Shown here piece by piece: positions 1-11,551 of a stretch of DNA of 64,000 bases. Below the pieces are notes generated by a model. That model worked only from the letters and a program-made list of their open reading frames with translations, did not search any database and had not been told where the DNA came from. The position numbers and the translations under genes are program-made. Source of the stretch: Mastigias papua (Eukaryota; Cnidaria; Scyphozoa; Rhizostomeae; Mastigiidae); NCBI GenBank assembly GCA_964019165.1, contig OZ025267.1, positions 12,586,069 through 12,650,068 of the forward strand. The letters run 5' to 3'. The first letter of the stretch is position 1, and each line of letters begins with the position of its first letter.

Positions 1-2760
1 TTACATCATTCGCATTCTTGATTGCACTGGTGCTGAGCATTTCTCTGTTACCTTTATGTTGGGAAATGCTACTGTCTCTAAGGGGCATCATTCCCCTTTC
101 TATTCGATAGAGAATTTAAATATTTTTAGTAACTCTGTATAACATACAGCAAGTCGTCCGGACGTCATAACATGGTGGACAAGAAAGAATGGTACATCTT
201 TACAGCAGAAATCTCTACTGGGAATTTTTTATGAGATTTCTTTCAAGAATTAGATTTCGAATACAGGGAGTTGTTCACACTATTCCTGTATTTTAGAATT
301 GTATGCCATACATTTCAATAATATACATACAGGAAAATTTTACAGGTCAGGTTCTTTATCATTTACTGCTACAGTGTTCATACTATTGCCTTATATCTGG
401 AAGCAAAAGCAAATGAAGAAATTTCTTATCAGCGGATGTTGTCTGATTATTCGACACTTTTGTACCTTATGGGCAGTAGGTACTCCTGTTTATTTGCCTA
501 TTCACCCACCATTATGTTTGTGTGGATCAATCCTCATGATAAATTGATAAAGTGGTGAATGGCTCTGGCTTTATATTGTCTTATTATCGCTTTCGTGTAA
601 AGATATGAGCAATGCTTACTGTTGATCAAAATAATTTCACTTATATTATGCATTACTATGGATTGCTTTTTTCTGTTAACTGGAGCTTCCTATGTTAAGG
701 AAGTTTTTTGTCTATTGCGATTATTTCGGTCCAGTGGCACAGCGTATAACGTTGTCACAGGCATGTAGATCAATGACATTTGCCAATGGATGTGTATTAT
801 GCTATCATGTGGCAATAGGTGATTTGCCATTTTGCTATTTTCTATATTAGAAACGTACACCATCTCTGTAAGAGCAGGTAAGTTTGTAGGGTGTACAGCA
901 ATGATCACATATTGATGTGATGAGACAACCAAGATGCATGCGTTGTAAAAGCTACCAATACAGCTAAAAATTAACTGATCTTATTACCCAAGGAGTTATT
1001 TTTGGGATACATGTATCGCATGGAATATTTCTAAGTAGAATAACATGCTAGTTTTTGCCTTTTTCTTTACAGTCGAAGTTTTTCGATAGATAAAAACAAC
1101 CTGGCACCCCCCTTGTATCGCCGAAGTTCACTCATGGCTCAGATATGTTCACGATATGGATTAAGAAAATAAATTTTACTTTTCTGGAGTCGTTGTTCCT
1201 TTTAAAGCCCTCAGACCTTTCTACTATAGGTATATTCATGAGCATGTACCAGCATATTTCCTTTAAGACAATATTGTGTCAGTACTGACCAAGGGTTATA
1301 CGTGACCCGGCAATTTTTGTCACATGGTTAGTAGTTACAGAAGAGTAATTACGTTTCAATTATTATCAAGCCCACAATGTTTCTTCTACAATAACATTTA
1401 GTTCACTGCATGTGAAATTCCTAGTCCTGGTGCATCTATTGCTTTTGCAAATATGGAATCTAAGCAGTTTACAGCCATGATCCATGATGGATGGTATTTA
1501 TGAATATTCTACATAATTTATTATATTGCCTAATGTTTCACTCTCTTACTGTATTACTGGTATCGACATGTCTATGTAAATTAGCAGTCTCTGTCCAATG
1601 TTGCCTGATCATATTGCTATGACAATTGTTTTTTATGTAAACAAGATATTGATAAGTATCAGGATCCCTTTATCTAGTTGTACTTTTTATATTTGTGGAC
1701 AGCGTTCACAGAGAAGGAAATGGGATTTTTCATTTTCCAGAATGTGGTAGTTCTGCCTATATCCTTATCTTTACCAATATCGTCTGTGTAACTTGTGTAT
1801 CTTGGAGTCATAGTGACTCCTAGGTTGCTGTCTGTTTATTGGTTTTGCCTCGCCAATAAAGCCAAATGCTGTTTTACGAGCCTAGGTAACTGTTTTTACT
1901 TCCTGTTAGAGGTTTATCTTCTTGTACTAGGGCATTGGGCTCTTTTTTTCATTATACATATATGTTTACAGCAATTTGTACTCATAAGCAATATGGCACA
2001 TGTATTAAGCCTGATCATTACTGTATCAGCTAAGTGTTGTTTTTCAGTTGCATTTCTACCTTTAGATTTCCTTTCCATTTATTCATAACCAATCGATTAG
2101 CATTTACCAGTCTGTAACACTTTGCCCACTGTGCTTATATTTTCTGCGTTCTTAATTTAATGAGAACAGCATATCAGTGTTTACACATGCTCAATTACAT
2201 ACATACTTGCGTTTTTACCAGTACTGTTCATGTTTTATATTCACGTCATGTTGTCATCTGCTCGCAATCTTTTGTTGTAGACCAAATCTCTTCAGTGCAA
2301 ACATCCTACATGTTTGTGGGACATTAATGCTGATCCAATGGCCAAGAGTATTGTATTCTCACGAAAAGGTACCCACTCTTTCTTCCAAAAAAAAGTCGCA
2401 TCTTTCCATTACAAACTATATCCTGTTATACATACCAGAGCTAAGTTAACTTGTTATCGATGAATTTGATTGCAGGGTTTTCTGCTAGCAAAGTTAACTC
2501 ATGGTATCTACGATCTACAGTAGTTAATGTGTTGACTGCAATGATTTTTTAGTTTGATTCGTTCTCAGTTTAATAGTACTTTACTGCTACTGAATTATTT
2601 GATACACGATGTTGCACTGTGACGCGTAATGTTCATAGGCATTATGTGTATGGGATTTCTAAGTTTTACTTAAGCCCAAAAAGTAAATGTCTCAATGCCA
2701 GCTCTAAAATCTCGTACAGCTCTGTAGGGAACTAGGCCGATGACGTAATAGAATTGAAAC
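1..2760. other. No recognisable gene
   Basis: I see no conserved protein, RNA gene or clear transposon here. Open frames are short, AT-rich and low in complexity. The first 150 bases hold a frame of about 48 codons (bases 2-148) that reads like protein, but I cannot assign it; it could be the end of an exon or a transposon relic. Confidence 0.4.
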
Positions 2761-2762
2761 AT

Positions 2763-3025
2763 TAAACGAACCTACCTGTAGGTGAAGTTTGATTGAAATT
2801 CTGTAAGTCATCGGCCGTGACCGGAGGAGCTGTGCGCCCTCCCTTCATATTTTATTACCCCACCCTTTCTATTTAGGATTTTGTATTTATTTGCCATTGA
2901 TACATTTACTGCTCTAAAGACTGGTTCACATGCGCTGCGGCACACTATCTCGCACAGCTCCTCTGGTCACGGCCGATGACTTACAGAATTTCAATCAAAC
3001 TTCACCTACAGGTAGGTTCGTTTAA
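2763..3025. repeat. Foldback repeat with ~73-bp inverted arms
   Basis: The arms at about 2763-2835 and 2951-3025 are near-perfect inverted copies, both containing TCATCGGCCGTGACC and CCTACCTGTAGG on opposite strands. The spacer of about 115 bp has no ORF. This looks like a small MITE or foldback element. Just upstream, 2705-2760 carries a diverged direct copy of part of the right arm (ACAGCTC, GGCCGATGAC), so the family has probably inserted here more than once. I could not fix a target-site duplication. Confidence 0.6.
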
Positions 3026-3479
3026 TTTTTCAATTTCCTAGGACCTATCGTGATTCTGTTGGCTCATATTCCTTGGACACTCTGACGCTGTACGAAAACA
3101 AGCAACACAAAGCGGCACTCCTCAGTTTCCTTCCAACACTGAGAGTCCGAGATGCTACCAATAAGATACAAATAGCGTCCTAAACAGATACAAGTGCTTC
3201 TTCAAGCCACTTGGTATCCGGTCTAATCGTCCGACGATAGTTCCTTGTCGAACGTACGGTGTAAATCACCAAAATCTATACTATCTAAAATTAACAGTAT
3301 TACAATATTAAAAGGAGAAGCAGCTTCGGTTACATCTTCTTCCATTACTTTGAATGGGTTTTAATGTAAGCATCCCTTATTAAGATATTGCATTTGTGCT
3401 TGCAGCAAAGCTCTTCCATCAGAACACTTGTTGCCTTCTTAGCAGGGAATCATCTCAACTTTGCTAGTATCAACTGGAA

Positions 3480-3610
3480 ATGATATTAGGGCATCTATTC
3501 GAAGGGGGCGTTTAATATTAGGGTGCGTTTATTGAAAAGAAACTTGAAATAGGGGGTGCTTATTCGAGGGGGCATTAAAAAGAAGGGGGCGTTTGATCGA
3601 AGCATTACGG
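3480..3610. repeat. Degenerate G-rich short-period repeat
   Basis: A motif resembling GGGGGCGTTTATTCGA recurs about five times with variation. Related blocks occur at 4625-4660, 29945-29988, 33880-34045, 40690-40790 and 42560-42685. There is no coding potential. It may be the subterminal repeat of a DNA transposon family. Confidence 0.45.
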
Positions 3611-4731
3611 TATCTCAAGCTTCTCAAAGTTAAGAGTGGCGGAAAGACATGCGGTCATACGTTAAGAGGCGCGGCCGCACAACTTAAGCCCGAAATACAC
3701 GGTTCTTTTTTACCTCTATTTCCACCTAGTGTATGTCAAAAACACTAGAAAATAAGAATATCTTTGACACATTCCGTGTCATCATGTTCTCGCTTTTCCC
3801 TTTTTAAAAGGATGGACATGTTCAAACTTCAGGCGAAATCAGATAGTTTTTTCTATTTTGCTTTTGACAGGTGACAAGAAATTTTTTGTTCTGCCTGTCC
3901 TGCGTTACATAACAATGTGTAGCTTCGTAGAACCAGGCCAAAAGCATCGAAGAGCATTACACGCTTTTTTTTATAAGTAACCACTTTATAAGGAAACTAC
4001 ATGTAGAAGGCCGAAATATTTAAAGAACTTATACTACTAAAGGAAAAATCCCTAAGCAACTTTTCATTTTCAAATTCCAAGTGCTGTACTCAGATGCAAG
4101 TGAAGATTACATTACATTGAATGATAGCAATGGAATAGACATGATACTTCTTGATCGAAATTATGCTTTTGCATATATAAAACTTATTTCCTGTCGCATT
4201 TGTGCTTTTGAGGTTGAGTTCCAGCCAGACTTAAAGGTGAAATCCAGAATTTCAATGCTTTTCTAGTGTCTGTGCCATTTTGTGGCACTCTATGTGCAGT
4301 GAAAATTAAGGAACTATTAAGGAACTATTAAGGAACTTTTAGTACTAGAATTTGATAAAAAGACGTCGGAAAATAAGGAACTTTTAGAACTAGGGCTTGA
4401 GCTAGGTTCCTTATAGAAAAAGCGTGTACCCAAACAGACAGAAACTCTCTTGTTTAAGCCTTTTTATGTTGAACAAATATTGCCATCAAGGTCAAAGAGC
4501 TGGGAACCTGCTCTATAATAAAAACAGAGCGGCCTACTTACGAGTATCAGTCGATAATAGGGTATTCGTCCTCTCTGTACTTGGGGCCTGTATGAGGAGG
4601 AAGACTGTTAATGATTTAAAGTTCTACCGGGGGACTTATTCGACAGGGGTAGTTTGAAGATTTAAAGTAATATACAGGAAGCCTCTACCAAACCCCAAAG
4701 AGTTGTTTTGAATGACGGGCAAATGAAAACA

Positions 4732-4860
4732 TTTGGCCCCTCATGAGGTTTGATTTGATTTGCTGATTTTCAAGGGGCCCTCCATCTAAAATATAATACA
4801 ATGGTTCTAATATAAAATAGATAAAAAAGCCTAATTACAATAAATGGACTACTTTATAAT
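4732..4860. repeat. Dispersed repeat, copy 1
   Basis: This contains TTTTCAAGGGGCCCTCCAT followed by AAGCCTAATTACAAT. The same pair, in the same order, occurs at 21430-21515 beside the restriction-like-endonuclease LINE, so it may be untranslated sequence of such an element. Confidence 0.5.
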
Positions 4861-6423
4861 CTAGAATAAAATAGTCTAAAATATTTCAAAATCTCTCTGA
4901 ACTTAAATTTTGACCTTGAAGGCATCGAGTATAGCTGCCTGCTTAGCCTCCGTGGAGAGACTATTCTATAGAGAGCTGGAAGGTTGGAAAGTTTGGCCAG
5001 AAATATCGAGATATTTTTTCTTTTGTTTAGTGGTGATCAGCATAGAGTGGGTTTTGGTTAAGTTAAGGGATAATTTGTTCCCCTTTAGCCACCTATCAAG
5101 TTTCCCTAGATCTTTATTAATGGCCCAGTGTTATAATACTAGTTTTATTTTTATCCTCATTTCGTCATGTTCAGTAACATTGGTTCTCTGTTCCTATGTG
5201 TTCCGTTTTTTTGTTGCCCCGTCACCATAAGTGTTGCATCATCATCATCTCCAACTGTTACTTTCATCATGTTGCTTTACTTGTCCGTGACGTATTGTCT
5301 AATCTTAGTATACTGTTGTTTGTTGTGTTGTGTTACCATGCCATTGCATTGCCCCCTTAGTTCCGTCATATGTTATAATTATTTTGTTACGTCATGTGTG
5401 TTAATATAAATATGACATGTAATGTTCTGTGTAGTCAGTCGTTATGTGAAGTCGTCGTTAACAGTTGTCGTGGAGTTGGAGTCAAAGTCGTCGTTCGTGT
5501 TGAGAGTATTGTCGTGCCATTTTGGAAATTGTTGCTGTTCTGAGACTTTGTCGTTAGCAGTTGTAAGAGTCTTTCTTAATATTATCGCTGAGACATTTAT
5601 TGTTTAGCAAAGAAACTTTTGATTATTTTTATCGTCATTTCTGTAAAATCTTATATTTCACACCAGTTCAACTGAGAAATGTTTTTCGAAAAATGGTACA
5701 GACTTGTGTCATCAGCGTACATGGACACTTTCGAGTTCTTTATAATGCAGGGGAGGTCATTTATTTATTTAATAGGTCAATGTGAAATTTCAAAATTGAT
5801 GCAATCACCAAAGAACTGTTTCATAGCTCTGGCCCCTTCTCAGGCCTTGGGACCCGGGGTAATCTGCTTCCATTGCCCCACCTCTATCTAGGTGTTCCAG
5901 GCGTAATCGCATTTGCGTTTTCCAGATAACTTTAATACCAAAACTATAGAGCCAACACATATACTTTGTATTGGTTTTCCCATGATGAAAAGAACGAAAA
6001 TAACAAGAGAAATAGCCTATGTTGGAATCATGAAGTATATCCCCGTGTTTATATAACATTATGTGACATGCGCAAATGTTGTAAAACCGCGTGTTTGATT
6101 GGATTGCGTAGTAGTGCCCTGGAGTTGATTTGAGACAAGAGAAGTAAAAGTAGGGGTACGAATGTGAACAATGATATTGAATTGTATGCTTAATGCTGTT
6201 CTGTTTTGTTTGTATTTATAAAATATAAATTACCAAAGGCTATCCTGTTTACTCTGCCTCATCTACAACAGCCTATTATTGTGTATATGAAAGCACCAAT
6301 CGTCCGTACTTCTCTATCTATTTAGGGAGCAATGGAGGAACAAGAGGATCTTGCAAACACCCATCACTCATCAAATTGACCTAATCCTATTTTGCTAATA
6401 GGTGAAAACTTGTGAATTCTTTT
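4861..6423. other. No recognisable gene
   Basis: The frames here are short and low in complexity. A stretch from about 5129 to 5592 begins TGTT and ends CA, with a TATAAATA-like box near 5407, so it could be a solo LTR. No matching target duplication or primer site is visible, so I do not call one. Confidence 0.3.
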
Positions 6424-6660
6424 AAAAAAAAGCACCGTGTATTTCGGCCTAAACATCTTCCCCTTTAAGACTGGACGCAAGACGTGCGGCCGCAGGTTTT
6501 AAGGGTTTTAAGGCGCGGCCGAACAATTTAACCTTTCAACCTCGTAAAATTAAGACTACCGGCAAGACATGTGGCCGCACGTTGTAATACGCGGCCACAC
6601 AACTTAACCTTCGAGCTTCTTAAAGTTAAGACTGGCGGCAAGACATGCGGCCGCATTACT

Positions 6661-8278
6661 GACCACGCTGTCTAACGCATAAAGATCACAGAAATGATTA
6701 TGGTTATCTCCTGGAGCAGAGCAATTCGGTGCCCATCCATGCACGGAACCTGAAGTTGCTAATGATGGACATATCTAAAACAAAATCCTATCTAAACCCA
6801 CCTTTCATGAAGGACATTTTACAGGAACGAAATGTGAACTACACTCCCCTCACAAAAGTATTGCACAGGTTGACCCAAAATGGCGTCCAATGAAACAAGG
6901 TTTTCACAGGTTGACCAAATCCACAGCTTCTATCTGAATATCAATGAGCCCTGTGATCACTGTTTCGGCGGGAAAGTATTTGTTGCAATGCTCTCGTGAC
7001 ATTTCATGTATAAAAAGTGTGTGCTTTCATTTGGTTTGCTTTTTAAATGGCTCTTAAAAAAGTGCACCTACATCATAAAAATGTCAGGTAAAGTGCAACT
7101 TGCTGTCAAAATATTGAGGACGAAGCAGTATTTGCCGTTTATAAATTGCAGCAATTGCTGGTTTTCAGTATGGCAGTTTATTATGGGTGTACAAGAACTT
7201 CAGAAAAGCTGGTTTTATCCCGTCCACACCTAGAGGTGGTCGCTTAAAAATATTAATCAAAACACAGGAAAGATTTGTATGCAAATTTACCAAGAAGCTG
7301 AGGTTTGTAAAGTTGACAACAATAATATAGAAGCAATCAGCACCGTTTCCAGCAAAAATTTCCTGGACTTCCTTAGAAAGGCCTATTTTTCAAAATCATT
7401 GCATTAAGTCTTACAGAATACAAAGAAATGGCTTGTTTTTTGACGTTTGGTAGTTACCACCTGTATTGGGTTTGGGTATTTGGTCACTGGAAGATAGATC
7501 AAAGGATAGAGGTTTCTTTTACAGAAGGGTGTTATTTGTAGCTGACAGGGAATGATAAAATGCTCGTTATTTGATGTAGGATGGAAGAAGCCAATACAAC
7601 AATATTTTCAGTTCAGTTTGGGTTATTCAGTGTCTTTTAAGTTTTGGAGGTATACTAGGCCTACTGGTTTAGGCCATTTGGCAGAATCTGATCAAAACCT
7701 AATGCATTTATATTACTTTTTATTCTCGAAAGTAAGCTGTTTCAGAATTCAAATACGAAGTCAAACAGAAGTAGGGTAGGCCAGCTATCATTAATCATGA
7801 CAATAAACCTCCATAGTGAACTAGAAAGACAAAAATTTATGTTATGTTGATGTCATTGCTGTGTTTCTCTGGTCAGAAAGCAGTCTTTACATAAATGGTT
7901 TTGAAAATCTTAAATTGTTCGTGAAATGCATGCAAAAAGAGCATTCTCATGGTTCACCAGCAACCAAGGATGAGATTGATGATCTTTTATTCCAGAAAGA
8001 GAGAAGTAAATCTAAGATTTTTATTGTCAAATTTCACTGGTCAAGTCCAAATAGTTTCAAACAAATCTCAAACACAAATGGTTGTCGCATGAAAGGTCGA
8101 TAAATCACAGTTTTATAGCAAGACGGGACTGTTTTTGTTCAACTTTCTGAAAGTTGAGTGAATTCTGTTCTGAACTGTTGTTATTTCATGAACAAGCAAT
8201 TGACTACATTCGGATAGGGCGAATTTTAAGTTGGACCTCATTTACGTCGACACCTTATCCGCCATAATGAATTTGGTC
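6661..8278. other. No recognisable gene
   Basis: I found no protein family, RNA gene or strong repeat in this stretch. Confidence 0.35.
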
Positions 8279-8525
8279 AACCTGTGCAATACTTTCGTAA
8301 GGGGAGTGTACAATCTAAGACATGGCAATGATGCTCAACTCCCAAAAGTGCGAAACACGTCCTTTGGAATTGAGACCATAACCTACCTTGGAAGCAGATT
8401 TTGGCAACTATTGCCGCAAGAAATAAAACGATCAAATACCCTTTCTATATTCAAATAAAGGATGAAATGTTGGAAAGATGGTGAGTGCAACTGTAGGCTT
8501 TGCAAAACATATATTCCACAAGTTG
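8279..8525 (+). pseudogene. LINE 3'-end fragment
   Basis: The translation contains YNLRHGND, FGIETITYLGSRFW, LLPQEIKRSN and, after one stop codon, CNCRLCK. This order is typical of the C-terminal end of RT proteins from CR1/Jockey-like LINEs that are common in cnidarians and fish. Only the last roughly 80 codons remain. The 3' end runs directly into the (TA)n tract at 8569. The fragment is truncated and has lost its stop-free frame, so it is a dead relic. Family assignment rests on remembered motifs. Confidence 0.6.
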
Positions 8526-8565
8526 GGTTCCTAACAGGATAATCGTTTTTCTCCTGTAATCTATA

Positions 8566-8998
<433 letters not shown>

Positions 8999-9041
8999 AA
9001 AGCTCCTCTAGTTTGTGTTGAGCACTTTACTCTATACCGAA

Positions 9042-11162
9042 ATGGAAAAGATAAACCTACATTATTCATCGAAGAACATACCAGTTACAACAGAGAGAAA
9101 GTACAAAATGAAGCTATTAGAGAAGATCGAGAGCTTTATCACGGGTATAAGATGGAGAGCAATATTTTATGACGCCGAAGGTGACAATGCTACCTCTTTA
9201 ACGAACGAATACTATGGCTTAAAATCAAACAAATCACCACAGCAAGTACCTGAATTGAGCAATTTTGAGAAAGATCTCATTGACTTTGTGCGAACTGTTA
9301 AATTCCGTAAACGTACAGAATGCTTTCAATCAAGAATGAAAGAGGATATCAAGAGTATCAGCTCCTCGGACAAGGTATATGTTTCCGCCGATAAAACTTC
9401 TAATATGTACAAGGTTAGTAAAGACAAATACGTTAATCTCCTTAGTAATTCTGTAACCTCAACATACAAGAAAGCACCAACATCTTTGAGAACCCAGATT
9501 AACATTGAAGGAAAATCCATTTTGAAAGACCTGAAAATCAAGAGTCGCATGACCATTAATGGAGAAGGTAACTGCTTTATAACGTTAAAAGATCATAAAG
9601 AGAATTTTGATAATAGACCTACTACCAGACTCATCAATCCTGCAAAGAATGAACTTGGAAGAATTAGCAAATCAATTTTAGATTAGATAAACATCACCAT
9701 ACGTAAATCCTTAAATTTAAACCAATGGAAAAGTGCCAAAGATGTATTGACTTGGTTTAATGGAATTGAGAATAAGCACTTATGTAAATTCATGACTTTC
9801 GATGTCAAGGATTTCTACCCATCCATCTCGGAATCATTACTGGTTGATGCGATCACTTTTGCAAGCAAACTATCCACTATCACTCCACATGAACATGAAA
9901 TAATCTTCCACGCAAGAAAGTCTCTACTTTTTAACAATGGTGAGAGCTGGATGAAAAAGGGTGGCAAACTATTTGATGTGACAATGGGGGCATATGACGG
10001 TGCCGAAATATGTGAACTAGTTGGGTGCTACATCCTTCAACAAATCGGCGGTATGGTATCAAAAGAAAATATTGGTCTTTATAGAGATGATGGCCTTGCC
10101 TTCTTCCGCAATGTCAATGGTCCTCAAAGTGAGCGCATTAAAAAGGATTTCCAGACAACCTTCAAGGAGAATGGTTTGGACATCGTTATTCAATGCAACA
10201 TGACAGTGGTTAACTTCCTTGATGTCACACTAGATCTGCAAAGCTCAACATATAAGCCATACCATAAACCTGGGAGCAAAACCAACTACATCCACAAACA
10301 GTCCAATCATCCACCGTGTATAATCAAGCAAGTACCATTGTCCATTGAGAAGCGTCTGTCAAACCTATCTTCTAATGAGGATATTTTTTAATGTGCTGTT
10401 CCATATTACGAGGAGGCTCTTTCGCGTTCTGGCTACTCACACACATTTACGTACAGCCCAGACAAGGTACATCATAAACGGAGGAGCAGGCAACGTAACA
10501 TCATTTGGTTTAACCCTCCATACGATAAATCAGTATCTACTAATATTGGTAAAAACTTCCTTCACCTTATTGCGTACCATTTTCCCAGATCTCACAAGTA
10601 CCATAAAATTTTCAACAAGAACACCATCAAAGTTAGTTATAGCTGTTTGCCCAACATTAAAGCAATCATTACGGCCCACAACAAACGCATTCTAACTTCC
10701 AGCACATCACATACCAGCGAAAAGACATGTAACTGTATGGTAAAGCAAAACTGCCCCATGAATCAGAACTGCCTGGCGTCCAATGTCATATATGAGGCAA
10801 CCATCCTGGCTACCAAAGCTCAGTTACCTGATAAGAAGTACATTGGTCTTTGTGAAACGACCTTTAAAAAACGTTATGCAAACCATAAACGCTCTTTCAA
10901 CCACGAAGATTATAAAAACAGCACCTCACTGTCATCCGAATATTGGCGTTTAAAAAGTATGGACGCAGAACCGCGGATTTCATGGAGGATTGTTCACAGG
11001 GCACCTTCATTTAAACCAGAGTGGAATAGATGCCCTCTGTGTCTGGCCGAGAAGTATGAAATTATAAACTTCAAAGATCGGGACAAATTGCTGAATAAGA
11101 GGAGTGAAGTTATGGCTCAGTGCCGTCACAGAACTAAGTATTCGCTTGATAGTCAAATCTGA
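9042..11162 (+). pseudogene. Penelope-like element PLE-1, RT/GIY-YIG ORF with two nonsense codons
   Basis: A single reading frame of about 706 codons encodes a PLE polyprotein, interrupted by a TAG at 9684 and a TAA at 10389. RT landmarks are FDVKDFYPSIS (motif A), TMGAYDGAEICELVG (motif B), YRDDG (catalytic box) and VVNFLDVTLDL. A Cys-rich stretch (CNCMVKQNCPMNQNC) and the GIY-YIG endonuclease (YIGLCETTFKKRY...H) follow at the C-terminus. PLE proteins copy their RNA at a nick made by the GIY-YIG nuclease. I take the first ATG at 9042; the frame is open further upstream. The family resembles PLE-2 and PLE-3 next door. An inverted terminal repeat lies 5' and a hammerhead ribozyme 3'. The frame is otherwise continuous, so inactivation looks recent. 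Confidence 0.88.
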
Positions 11163-11207
11163 CGTAACTTTTATGTTCTTTCTGTGTAATATTCGTTTTA
11201 ACGGTTT

Positions 11208-11257
11208 TTAGTTGGCTGAGGATTGCCGTAAGGCATGAAACTATTAGTACTGACTAA
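11208..11257 (+). ncRNA. Hammerhead ribozyme of PLE-1
   Basis: The conserved core boxes are both present: CTGAGGA at 11216-11222 and GAAA at 11237-11240. Stem II is GCC/GGC with a GTAA loop. Stem I pairs TTAGTTGG (11208-11215) with CTGACTAA (11250-11257) over eight positions, including G-U pairs. Stem III is minimal, a C-G pair closing a short loop, and is followed by GTA, which fits the NUH rule. The predicted cut lies between 11249 and 11250, at the start of the repeated terminal sequence. Hammerheads with tiny stem III are known from Penelope-like elements. Confidence 0.75.
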
Positions 11258-11287
11258 GCTACTGTGTCTTTTCTGACCAGTATTCTG

Positions 11288-11422
<135 letters not shown>

Positions 11423-11451
11423 CTGAAGAAAATTAAAGAAAAGACATGGTA

Positions 11452-11493
11452 TCTGTGACTCTGAGTTTCATGCTAGTGCATTCATCAGACAGA
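11452..11493 (-). ncRNA. Hammerhead ribozyme of PLE-2
   Basis: Read on the minus strand, all elements fit. Stem I is TCTGT paired with ACAGA. The core box is CTGATGA. Stem II is ATGC/GCAT with an ACTA loop. The second core box is GAAA. Stem III is CTC/GAG with a one-base loop, and GTC forms the cleavage triplet. Every stem pairs without mismatch. It lies about 60 bp beyond the stop codon of PLE-2, where PLE ribozymes are expected. This is the cleanest ribozyme in the window. Confidence 0.85.
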
Positions 11494-11551
11494 CTCTATT
11501 CTAAAGAATACTACTTCCATCAACAGTTCTTATGGTAGGTGTGATAACGTT

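Larger units (their letters stand above)
3612..6660. mobile_element. Candidate non-autonomous DNA element with inverted ends and subterminal repeats
   Basis: CCGAAATACACGG lies near 3687 and its inverted copy CCGTGTATTTCGG near 6437. Outside both lie diverged repeats containing AAGACATGCGGCCGC and related NotI-rich motifs, one unit on the left (3612-3685) and about three on the right (6460-6655). The interior has no recognisable transposase. Borders are uncertain because the minisatellite lies outside the inverted motif, and two independent insertions are also possible. Another partial unit occurs at 15400-15440. Confidence 0.35.

Noticed and set aside
5129..5592. Solo LTR (TGTT...CA with a TATAAATA-like box)
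   Set aside because: There is no target-site duplication, no second LTR, and no primer-binding site or polypurine tract.
4910..5607. Short Cys/Val-rich frames that could suggest a membrane protein
   Set aside because: Low-complexity AT-rich translation without a recognisable family, start context or splice support.
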